A stretch of DNA of 64,000 bases from Sphingomonas_D zeicaulis. GTDB taxonomy: Bacteria; Pseudomonadota; Alphaproteobacteria; Sphingomonadales; Sphingomonadaceae. Under the pieces are notes generated by a model that was not told the origin of the DNA, ran no database searches, and saw nothing but the letters and a program-made list of their open reading frames with translations. The position numbers and the translations under genes are program-made. Shown one piece after another: positions 25,796-33,069 of the stretch. Within the stretch, counting starts at the first letter, position 1; every line of letters begins with the position of its first letter. The stretch is taken from NCBI RefSeq assembly GCF_050433225.1, contig NZ_JBNPXQ010000005.1, positions 186,001 to 250,000 on the forward strand, written 5' to 3'.

Positions 25796-25869
25796 CTTCC
25801 TTTTCCTCCGTCTTCGATCATGATTAAGGGACGATATCGCGCCACACCGGGCGTCGAGGGGAGCAGGGC

Positions 25870-26631
25870 TTGACCAAACGCAGCGAAGAGATGGCATCGG
25901 TCGACCGGTTCCAGGCCACGCCGCTGTATCACCAGATCTTCATGCAACTGCGCGAGGAGATCATCAGCGGCAGCCGTGCCTTCGGATCGCGCATGCCGAC
26001 CGAGGAGGAACTGTCCGACAGCTTCGGCGTCTCGCGCATCACCGCGCGGCGCGCGCTGGCCGAACTGGCCGAAACCAACCTCGTCGCCCGCAAGCGCCGC
26101 GTGGGCACCCACGTCACCTACCAGTCGCCCGCGAAGCCGATCCAGGGCAGCATCGACCAGGCGGTCGAATCGCTGATCAGCTTCGGCCGCAACACGCAGG
26201 TGAAGATCCATGATTTCGAGACCGTGCCGGCGCGCCCGCCCGTCACCGACGCGCTCGACATCGCCGCGGGCACGCCGGTGCTGCGCGTCACCCGCGTCCG
26301 CTGGCTCGACGATGCGCCGCTCAGCTACATGGTCAGCCATGTGCCCGATGCGCTGGCCGGGGCGATGACGCCCGCGGCGCTGAAATCCACGCCGATGCTG
26401 AGCCTGCTTGAACAGGGCGGCGCCAAGATCGGCGCGGCGAGCCAGACCATCTCCGCCTCGCTGGCCGACGCACAGCTTTCGAACCTGCTGGAGGTCGATA
26501 TCGGATCGCCGATCCTGCGCGTCAGCCGCACCGTTATGGATGTCGACAAGCGGCCGATCCAGCATGTGCTCGCCCATTTCCGGCCCGATCGCTACCAGAT
26601 TAAGCTCGACCTCCAGTCGGCCTATTCCTGA
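25870..26631 (+). CDS. GntR-family (HutC subfamily) regulator
   Basis: The 253-residue protein has an N-terminal winged helix (MPTEEELSDSFGVSRITARR) and a C-terminal UTRA ligand domain with PVLRVTRVRWLDDAPLSYM and RPIQHVLAHFRPDRYQIKL. The start is TTG 25870 (GGGGAGCAG upstream) or ATG 25891. HutC-type regulators respond to small acids, amines or sugars. The AT-rich operator repeated at 4775, 11883 and 26691 is its most likely target, since one copy lies immediately downstream, before the VOC operon. It would then control the CoA/lyase, monooxygenase and VOC operons. Confidence 0.9.
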   Translation: MTKRSEEMASVDRFQATPLYHQIFMQLREEIISGSRAFGSRMPTEEELSDSFGVSRITARRALAELAETNLVARKRRVGTHVTYQSPAKPIQGSIDQAVESLISFGRNTQVKIHDFETVPARPPVTDALDIAAGTPVLRVTRVRWLDDAPLSYMVSHVPDALAGAMTPAALKSTPMLSLLEQGGAKIGAASQTISASLADAQLSNLLEVDIGSPILRVSRTVMDVDKRPIQHVLAHFRPDRYQIKLDLQSAYS

Positions 26632-26690
26632 CTGCTGCGACGTGACTCTCTGGCTGAAACCCGGCATGGACGCTTCCTGCCACGCCGCGC

Positions 26691-26717
26691 TCATTTGATT
26701 TAGAAATAAGTGTAATT
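26691..26717. promoter_or_regulatory. operator site C, probable GntR-type target
   Basis: It reads TCATTTGATTTAGAAATAAG and shares 20 of 28 bases with site A, including ATTTGAT and TAGAAATA. It lies 36 bases before the VOC gene and 60 bases after the GntR gene. Confidence 0.6.
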
Positions 26718-26752
26718 GGCGCTAAGCTGCCCTTCATGGACGAGAGGGCGAG

Positions 26753-27688
26753 ATGAGCGACTGGACCTCACATGGCGATCCGCTGCTGACGCGGTTCCGG
26801 TTCGCGACGATCGGCGCGCCCAATATTGGCGTGATCGAGGATCAATATTGCAACTGGCTCGGCTATCATGTCCGCGAACGCGGCACGGTCGATGCAGATC
26901 TCGCCGCCAGTTGGGGCACCCCGGCCTCCGCCGGCCGCCCGTACATCGTGATGAGCACCGAGGGCGCCTCGACCGACTATATCCGCGCTGTGCAGGTGGG
27001 CGCCGTGCCGGGCTATCGGCCGCTCACCACCTTTGGTTGGGCGGCGTTCGAAATCATCGTCGATGATGTTCATGAGGTGCACGCGCGGCTGCGCCAGTCG
27101 GGGTTCGAGATTCTCGCCGAGCCCAAGCCGCTGCAATTCATGCCGTCGATCGTCGCGATGCAGGCGGCGGGGCCTGCCGGCGAATGCCTTTATTTCACGA
27201 TGGAGAGCGGCGATCGCGCGACCTCGATCCTGCCCAGTCCACGCTCGTTGATCGACCGGCCTTTCATCCTCGTCGTCGCCGGCTCCGATTTCGATTCGCT
27301 GCGCAACTGGTATTGCGACCTGTTCGATCTCAAACGCCGGCCGCTGCGCGACAGCAAGATCCAGCTCGTGCAGGATGCACAGCGGCTGGACCATGACCAT
27401 GTAATTCGCATGACCACCGCGGGCCTGCGCGAGCATGGCTATTTGTTCGAGTTTGACGAATATCCGACCGGGCCGGGGCTGATTGCGGCGTCGCGTCCGC
27501 GCATACAAGGAGACTTGCCGCCGGGCTGCGCGATGGCGAGCATCGCCACCGTCGCGCTCGATCGCGTCGCCGACCAGGCGATCACGCCACCGGTGCGGCG
27601 CGACGGCATCGGCTATGAAGGCCGCCGCGCCTGCACCGTGCTGGGGCCGGCCGGCGAACTGGTGGAATTCATCGAGGAGGCTGAATGA
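26753..27688 (+). CDS. two-domain VOC (glyoxalase/dioxygenase-fold) protein
   Basis: The 311-residue product has two vicinal-oxygen-chelate modules: residues ~15-150 (FATIGAPNIGVIEDQYCNWL, ending GECLYFTMESG) and ~165-305 (FILVVAGSDFDSLRNWYCDL, ending GPAGELVEFIEEAE). The length resembles extradiol dioxygenases and VOC lyases, but the usual His-His-Glu metal set is not clear; Glu residues are present at the ends of both modules. It may be a ring-cleaving or isomerising enzyme of the pathway, or a substrate-binding protein. ATGA overlap couples it to the methyltransferase paralogue. Confidence 0.78.
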   Translation: MSDWTSHGDPLLTRFRFATIGAPNIGVIEDQYCNWLGYHVRERGTVDADLAASWGTPASAGRPYIVMSTEGASTDYIRAVQVGAVPGYRPLTTFGWAAFEIIVDDVHEVHARLRQSGFEILAEPKPLQFMPSIVAMQAAGPAGECLYFTMESGDRATSILPSPRSLIDRPFILVVAGSDFDSLRNWYCDLFDLKRRPLRDSKIQLVQDAQRLDHDHVIRMTTAGLREHGYLFEFDEYPTGPGLIAASRPRIQGDLPPGCAMASIATVALDRVADQAITPPVRRDGIGYEGRRACTVLGPAGELVEFIEEAE

Positions 27689-28824
27689 TGAATGTGCGCG
27701 ACGTCCAGCACCCGATGCTGCCGCAGGCGACCGAGGAGGAACTGAGCCGGCAGCGCGCGGTGGTGTCGCTGCGCAAGCTGCTCAACGCACGGGTGCGATC
27801 GCAGAATGTCCGCCGCTTCGCCGAGGAAGGCGCCCCCGCCTTCGCCGCGCGCCATGGCCGCCAGCCGCAATCGCCCGACGAGATCGAACAGGCGCTGTTC
27901 GAGTCGGTCGGCTACCGGATGTGGAGCGCAGCCAACCGCGCCGCCCAGGAAATGATCTGGGTCTCGGTGGGCGAGCCGATCTTCCGCGATCGTGACCGGA
28001 TGCAGGCCGCAGCCGCAGCGCTGGCCGGCGCCGCCGACCGCAAGGGATCGCTGACGCTTCACGCCGATTATGATCCATCGCCCGAGATCGCGAGCACCGA
28101 CGTCCACCTCCAGCCCGGCGGCTATGCGCGGGACGACAGCCCGGAGGATATCGTCGCCGGCGCCTTCTACGAGACCGGCGGCAACGTCTTCTCGTTCGGG
28201 CAGGGCGCGGGCAAGAGCGACAGCAAGGCCGGCGTGATCTTCCGCCTGCTCGAGGAGCGCTTCGGCGGCTTCACCCCCGGCCGGGTGCTCGATCTCGGCT
28301 GTTCGGCGGGCGCCGCCTCGGCCGCCTATGCCGATCGCTTCCAAGATGCCGAGGTTCACGCGGTCGACATCGGCGCGGGCATGCTGCGCTATGCCCATGC
28401 CCGCGCCGAGGCGCTGGGGGTCGCGGTGCATTTCCATCAGATGGACGCGGCCGAGTTGCGCTTCCCGCACGATCATTTCGACCTCGTCGTCTCGCACAAC
28501 ATGCTGCACGAGATCGGCGCCAACAAACGCCGGCGCGCGATGGCCGAGGCGCTGCGCGTCGTCCGCCCCGGCGGGCTGGTGATCTTCCAGGATGTCGACA
28601 CCCGCTTCGCACCGACCGACGTCCATCGCGTCGAGAAGAATTGGGACACCAGCTTCAACGGCGAACTGTTCTGGAAGACCTACAACGATGCCGACCTGCT
28701 GGCGGACATGCGTGCCGCCGGCTTCGCCGAGGGCAGCATCGAGGAGCATAATGTGTCGGCGGTGAGCAATCTCAACCGCTGGTATGTGATCAGCGGCGGC
28801 AAGCCTGTGGGTGGCGCCAAGTGA
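27685..28824 (+). CDS. SAM-methyltransferase-fold protein with helical N-terminal domain, copy 2
   Basis: The 379-residue product is a paralogue of the protein at 12064-13251. The N-terminal domain matches it in order: SRQRAVVSLRKLL, GYRMWSAANRAAQEMIWVSV and STDVHLQPGGYARDD. The SAM domain has RVLDLGCSAGAASAAYADRF, VHAVDIGAGMLRYAHARAE and FDLVVSHNMLHEIG. ATG 27685 overlaps the VOC stop (ATGA), with GAGGAGG before it; ATG 27688 is an alternative. The two copies may act on two intermediates, or as a heteromer. The stop overlaps the GTG of the small protein gene, which suggests those two products work together. Confidence 0.77.
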   Translation: MMNVRDVQHPMLPQATEEELSRQRAVVSLRKLLNARVRSQNVRRFAEEGAPAFAARHGRQPQSPDEIEQALFESVGYRMWSAANRAAQEMIWVSVGEPIFRDRDRMQAAAAALAGAADRKGSLTLHADYDPSPEIASTDVHLQPGGYARDDSPEDIVAGAFYETGGNVFSFGQGAGKSDSKAGVIFRLLEERFGGFTPGRVLDLGCSAGAASAAYADRFQDAEVHAVDIGAGMLRYAHARAEALGVAVHFHQMDAAELRFPHDHFDLVVSHNMLHEIGANKRRRAMAEALRVVRPGGLVIFQDVDTRFAPTDVHRVEKNWDTSFNGELFWKTYNDADLLADMRAAGFAEGSIEEHNVSAVSNLNRWYVISGGKPVGGAK

Positions 28825-29144
28825 CGACCGCCGCCGACGCCATTTCCGCGGTGATCGCCGGCCAGCGCGGCGACCGCCCGTTCAGCCTCGACAGCCAGGA
28901 GGCCGAACAGGTGCTCAGCGTCGCGCTGGCGCTGATGGTCGAACTCGCCGCTTCCAACGACCGCATCGACCGGCTGGAACGCGAGGTCGCATCCCTCCGC
29001 GGCGTGCCGCTCGACGAACTGCGCAATGCCCCGCTCGATGGGGCTGCCCGCAGCGAACGGCAGGAGGCACTCGATGCGATGCAACTTCGCGTGATGCGCA
29101 TCTTCCTCGATCCACGGGGCAAGACGGAGCGCGGCGGCGCCTGA
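28821..29144 (+). CDS. small coiled-coil protein, copy 2
   Basis: The 107-residue product starts at GTG 28821 within the stop of the methyltransferase gene (GTGA). Residues ~28-60 form an amphipathic coiled coil (VLSVALALMVELAASNDRID, then RLEREVASLRG), and a second helix ends ALDAMQLRVMRIFLDP. It is a relative of the 99-residue protein at 22170. No function is known to me. Translational coupling to the methyltransferase-fold protein is the main clue, pointing to a binding partner or oligomerisation subunit. Confidence 0.72.
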   Translation: MTTAADAISAVIAGQRGDRPFSLDSQEAEQVLSVALALMVELAASNDRIDRLEREVASLRGVPLDELRNAPLDGAARSERQEALDAMQLRVMRIFLDPRGKTERGGA

Positions 29145-29205
29145 CAGGGCACCCTTCACGGGAGAGAAAGGGGGCGGGGAGCGCCACCTGTCCCCTCACG
29201 CTGCA

Positions 29206-30255
29206 TTACGCCCCGCGGTCCCGCTCCGAAGGCGGAGGCGCGACAGATTGGCGCAGGACAAGCTCGTGATCCAGAATGATCTCACGACGTTGTCGGGGCG
29301 TGCCCCCCTGCGCGATGCCCGCAACCAGCAGCGAGAGCGCTTCGGCCGCCAGCTTGTGCACAGGCTGGCGCACCGTGGTCAGCGGCGGCCAGAGCATGAC
29401 GGCAGCTGGGGTATCATCAAAACCGACCACCGTGAGTTCGCGCGGCACATCGAGTTGACGCCGATGCGCAACTGACACGGTTGCCGCCGCCATATCGTCA
29501 TTGCTGGCGAAGATTGCCGTTGGCGGCTTGGCATGATCCAGCAACTGTTCCCCTGCGACCAGCCCCGACGCGTAGCTGAAATCGCCCTGCGCAACCCTGA
29601 TGTCGACGTCGCCCACTTCCCGTACCGCGTCGTAGAAGCCGGCCATCCGTTCGGCGCTTGCCGCCTGATCGGGATTGCCCAGGATGAAGCCGACACGGCG
29701 GTGGCCCTGATCGAGCAGCAGCCGCGACATTTCGTAAGCGGCGCGGCGATCGTCGACGCGGACGCAAAGCGCGTCCGTCACCCTGTAAGCGCCGACCGCC
29801 GCGATCGGGAGACCAGCGGCGTGCACTATGTCCAGAACGCCCTGCGCCTCACCTAGCGGGGGAGCAAGCAGCGCACCCGATATGCCCGAGGCAATCAGAT
29901 TCTCGAGCGCCTCGCGCGACGGTGGGCGCCCAGCTTCGCCTTTCAACAGGATGAGGCGCGCGCCGTGTGTGGACGCCTCCTCGAACACACCCGTCAGGAA
30001 ATCGCTCATAAACGCGGCGCTCGGGTTCGAATAAACGATCCCGATGCGCAGTTCGGTCGAAGTAACGAGGCTTCGCGCAGCGACGTTGGGGGTGTAGGCG
30101 AGCGCGTCGATAGCCCTCTGCACCGCCTCGCGCGTTCGCGGTCTGACACCTTCATGGCCATTGATGACCCTTGATACGGTCATTGGCGACACGCCCGCGC
30201 GCGCTGCAACATCGATGATGGTCGCGCCCCGCTCGGCTCGAACCGGCTTGTTCAC
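29206..30255 (-). CDS. LacI-family repressor of the polysaccharide locus
   Basis: The 349-residue protein has a LacI headpiece (TIIDVAARAGVSPMTVSRVI, then the hinge LAYTPNVAARSL) and a periplasmic-binding-protein-like sugar domain (TELRIGIVYSNPSAAFMSDF; AIFASNDDMAAATVSVAHRR; LTVVGFDDTPAAVMLWPPLT). GTG 30255 has AGGGA seven bases upstream and gives the normal length. It stands at the edge of the GH43/GH27/GH9 locus. A palindrome TGATA[A/G]CG[T/C]TATCA in several promoters of the locus has the CG-centred symmetry typical of LacI operators, so this protein is the probable repressor, relieved by xylose- or arabinose-containing sugars. Confidence 0.9.
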   Translation of the reverse strand: MNKPVRAERGATIIDVAARAGVSPMTVSRVINGHEGVRPRTREAVQRAIDALAYTPNVAARSLVTSTELRIGIVYSNPSAAFMSDFLTGVFEEASTHGARLILLKGEAGRPPSREALENLIASGISGALLAPPLGEAQGVLDIVHAAGLPIAAVGAYRVTDALCVRVDDRRAAYEMSRLLLDQGHRRVGFILGNPDQAASAERMAGFYDAVREVGDVDIRVAQGDFSYASGLVAGEQLLDHAKPPTAIFASNDDMAAATVSVAHRRQLDVPRELTVVGFDDTPAAVMLWPPLTTVRQPVHKLAAEALSLLVAGIAQGGTPRQRREIILDHELVLRQSVAPPPSERDRGA

Positions 30256-30438
30256 TCGCAATCCCTGCCTCGAAGCTTCTGCCAAGCCACGTACGTCAAT
30301 TGGGGCTTCGGCGCAAAGCTCTCGTCGTGCGGGGATGCGAGACGCGAGCCTGCCAGGATGTGAGGACGGCAAAATTGTCCACCCAGCCCCTCGACGTGGC
30401 GCCTTTTGTCGGAGTAGAACAGCTCAGGGCTCGCGAAT

Positions 30439-30446
30439 GATAACGC
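30439..30446. promoter_or_regulatory. possible half LacI operator
   Basis: TGATAACG at 30439-30446 matches the left arm of the locus palindrome, but the right arm is lost. It is 26 bases before the first GH43 gene, in the gap shared with the LacI gene, so weak autoregulation is possible. Confidence 0.3.
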
Positions 30447-30471
30447 ACGAGCAACCAACAGGAGTCAGGGC

Positions 30472-31476
30472 ATGCGGAAGGCGTCTTTCGGTTCATTGGC
30501 AATGGGCAGTCTCCTCATGCTGATGTCGACGCAGAGCCTGGCGCAGTCCGGCACCCCGGGATCGAACCCGCTGATCCGCGACAAATTCACGGCCGACCCC
30601 GCCCCGCTCGTCGTCGGCGACCGCCTTTATCTCTATGTCGGGCACGACGAAGCGCAGCGCGACGAGATGTTCAACATGCGCGAGTGGCTTGTCTACTCCA
30701 CGACCGATATGAAGACCTGGACGGACCATGGTGCGATCATGAAAGTCTCGGACTTCAAGTGGGCCAAGAAGGATGCCTGGGCATCTCAGGTCATCGAACG
30801 TAATGGCAAGTTCTGGTTCTATGCCGCCGTCGAGCACGACAACTCTCAGCCGGGCAAGGCAATCGCCGTTGCCGTCTCCGACAAGCCGACGGGCCCATTC
30901 GTCGATGCGAAAGGTTCCGCGCTCATCACGAACGCCATGACCCCGAAAGGTCCGCACAGCTGGGAGGATATCGATCCGACCGTGTTCACTGACAAGGATG
31001 GGACGACATGGATCGCGTGGGGCAATCGCAACTGTTATATTGCCAAGCTCAAACCAAACATGATCGAAATCGACGGCGCTATTCGCGAAATCACGCCGCC
31101 CCATTTCGAAGAGGGGCCATGGATACACAAAAGAGGCTCGCTCTATTATCTCACCTATGCCTCATTGGACAGAACTGCGCATCGCGATGAGCGCATCTCT
31201 TATTCCACCGCGCCGTCGATCCAGGGACCTTGGACGTATCGCGGCGAGCTGACCGGATCGGGAAAGTATAGTTTTACGATCCACCCCGGCATCGCCGAGT
31301 TCAAGGGCCAATGGTATATCTTCCTGCACAATGCGGCCCTGGCCATCGGCGACCAGAATGGCGCGATCGGCCGCCGGGCCGTGACCGTCGAGCATCTCCG
31401 CTATAACGCGGACGGAACGATGAAGCCGGTCATCCAGACGGAAGCCGGGGTGACCGCCCCTCCGGCGGCTGAGTGA
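30472..31476 (+). CDS. exported GH43 glycosidase 1
   Basis: The 334-residue protein has a signal peptide (RKASFGSLAMGSLLMLMSTQ, cut near SLAQ) and a five-bladed GH43 domain. The three acids are visible: Asp in TADPAPLVVGDRLYLYVG (base), Asp in SWEDIDPTVFTDKDG (pKa modulator) and Glu in PHFEEGPWIHKRGS (acid). The family removes arabinose or xylose from arabinoxylan and related chains. It is the shortest of the four GH43 proteins, with no C-terminal beta-sandwich. It is a single-gene plus-strand unit between the LacI gene and the converging GH43 operon. Confidence 0.9.
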   Translation: MRKASFGSLAMGSLLMLMSTQSLAQSGTPGSNPLIRDKFTADPAPLVVGDRLYLYVGHDEAQRDEMFNMREWLVYSTTDMKTWTDHGAIMKVSDFKWAKKDAWASQVIERNGKFWFYAAVEHDNSQPGKAIAVAVSDKPTGPFVDAKGSALITNAMTPKGPHSWEDIDPTVFTDKDGTTWIAWGNRNCYIAKLKPNMIEIDGAIREITPPHFEEGPWIHKRGSLYYLTYASLDRTAHRDERISYSTAPSIQGPWTYRGELTGSGKYSFTIHPGIAEFKGQWYIFLHNAALAIGDQNGAIGRRAVTVEHLRYNADGTMKPVIQTEAGVTAPPAAE

Positions 31477-31521
31477 AAAGGGTGCGGCGGGCCGGCCAGC
31501 GCAGTCTGGACCGCCCGGATG

Positions 31522-33069
31522 TCAATAGCGAGAAAGGCTGAACCCGTTGATGTCGAGATAGCCGCCCTTCCCCTGCGCGCGGTAACAGGAAATGGCGAAC
31601 TGAACGCCCTGAAAGGTTCCGGTTCTCCAGTCGTAGATAAGCGGGACTTCGGCGCCGAGCGGCACGAACCGTTTGCCATCCTCACTGTAGGACAGCACGG
31701 CCTTCTTTGCGGGGAAATCCATGTCCGTACGGAGCCAGATCCGATCGGCTCGAACAGACTGCCTCTCCACCTGGACATCCACCTTCGGCCCATCCGTGGC
31801 GGCCTCGGTTACACGCATCGTCAGCGCGCGGCCTCCATCCGGCAGCCCAAGCACGGAGATCTGGCCACTATATTTGCCGAATGTACCAAAGCCGCAGACG
31901 TCCCCTGACCGGATAGCCGAGGCGTCGACCTCGACCTCACCACGTGCCCGCGGCGCCTGCCCCTTCTGGACCAGCGTGTTGCGCGCCCACCAAAGCTGAT
32001 CGCCCGGCGCGGCCCTCAATCGAAGCCAGCCGGGGCGTTCCGTCAGCGACCATAGTTCCGGCATGGGATTGTGGTTCCACTGCCATTGCCGTCCGAGGAC
32101 GGCCCCGCCGAACTCATCGGAGGCGGGCGGCTCCACGAAGCCGCGCCCCGCAACCGGTATCGGGGCGCGATCCGGCACGCGTCCGGGCGCCTCGGGTGTT
32201 CCCCAGACCGGCCAGTCATCCCGCCAGAAGATCGGACTGATATTGGTCACGCGGCCGATGGCACCGGCGTCAAGCATCACAAAGCCGTAATAGTCCCCGT
32301 TCGGAAGATCGACGATCGCGCCTTGATGGCCGCCGGTGGTATCGTCGATCTGCGGGCGCACTTCCCACGGGCCGGTGAGCGCTCTGGCTCGGGAGACCGT
32401 CAGCGCCAGCTTGCCCGGCAGCGCATTGAACAGATAGTACCATCCACCGCGCTTGACGATCTTGGTACCTTCCGCGCCCTTGTTGTAATGAATGACGCGG
32501 GAGCCGACGATCCGGCCCACGCCCTCGTCCAGCGTGTACAGCGTGACGGTGCCGTCGGAGCCGATCGAGGACGCCAGGTAGGCCTGCCCGTCATCATCGA
32601 AGAACAACGCCGGATCGAACGCTTCGCGATCCAGTTCCTTATAGGTCCAGGGACCTTTGGGGTCGGCGGCGCTGTAGATGCGGGTCTTCTGGCCGACGGG
32701 CGTGACGGCGACGTAGAATGTGCCGTCGCGATAGCGCAGGCTCGGTGCGTAGATCCCGCGGCGATACGCGCCGCCCTGCTGCAGATCATATTGCGGGCGG
32801 CCGTCCAGGCGCTCGACGAGGTGCGAGACGATGTCCCAATTCACCAGGTCGCGGGAATGGAGCATCGTCAATCCGGGCGCGTTGGCGAAGGTGGTGCTGA
32901 CGAAGTAGAATTCCTTGCCGACACGGATGATGTCGGGGTCCGGATAGTCCGCGTTGAGCGGCGGATTGCGATAGGTTCCATCACCCTGGTCGGACCGCCA
33001 GACCTGAGCCGAAGCGGCGCTTGCCCCGATGATCGCGACGGCGGCGCAGACAGCCAGCCGGCTGCGCAT
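31522..33069 (-). CDS. exported GH43 beta-xylosidase/arabinofuranosidase 2
   Basis: The 515-residue protein has a signal peptide (RSRLAVCAAVAIIGASAASA) before QVWRSDQ. Its catalytic domain contains LNADYPDPDIIRVGKEFYFV, AFDPALFFDDDGQAYLAS and GAEGTKIVKRGGWYYLF, giving the Asp-Asp-Glu triad. A C-terminal beta-sandwich (from ~residue 325) with FGGAVLGRQWQWNHNP is typical of GH43 xylosidases. ATG 33069 overlaps the upstream GH43 stop by one base (TGATG), so both are made together. It probably trims xylo-oligosaccharides in the periplasm. Confidence 0.9.
   Translation of the reverse strand: MRSRLAVCAAVAIIGASAASAQVWRSDQGDGTYRNPPLNADYPDPDIIRVGKEFYFVSTTFANAPGLTMLHSRDLVNWDIVSHLVERLDGRPQYDLQQGGAYRRGIYAPSLRYRDGTFYVAVTPVGQKTRIYSAADPKGPWTYKELDREAFDPALFFDDDGQAYLASSIGSDGTVTLYTLDEGVGRIVGSRVIHYNKGAEGTKIVKRGGWYYLFNALPGKLALTVSRARALTGPWEVRPQIDDTTGGHQGAIVDLPNGDYYGFVMLDAGAIGRVTNISPIFWRDDWPVWGTPEAPGRVPDRAPIPVAGRGFVEPPASDEFGGAVLGRQWQWNHNPMPELWSLTERPGWLRLRAAPGDQLWWARNTLVQKGQAPRARGEVEVDASAIRSGDVCGFGTFGKYSGQISVLGLPDGGRALTMRVTEAATDGPKVDVQVERQSVRADRIWLRTDMDFPAKKAVLSYSEDGKRFVPLGAEVPLIYDWRTGTFQGVQFAISCYRAQGKGGYLDINGFSLSRY

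Noticed and set aside
30439..30446. TGATAACG as a full LacI operator before the first GH43
   Set aside because: Only the left arm matches; listed as a possible half-site only.
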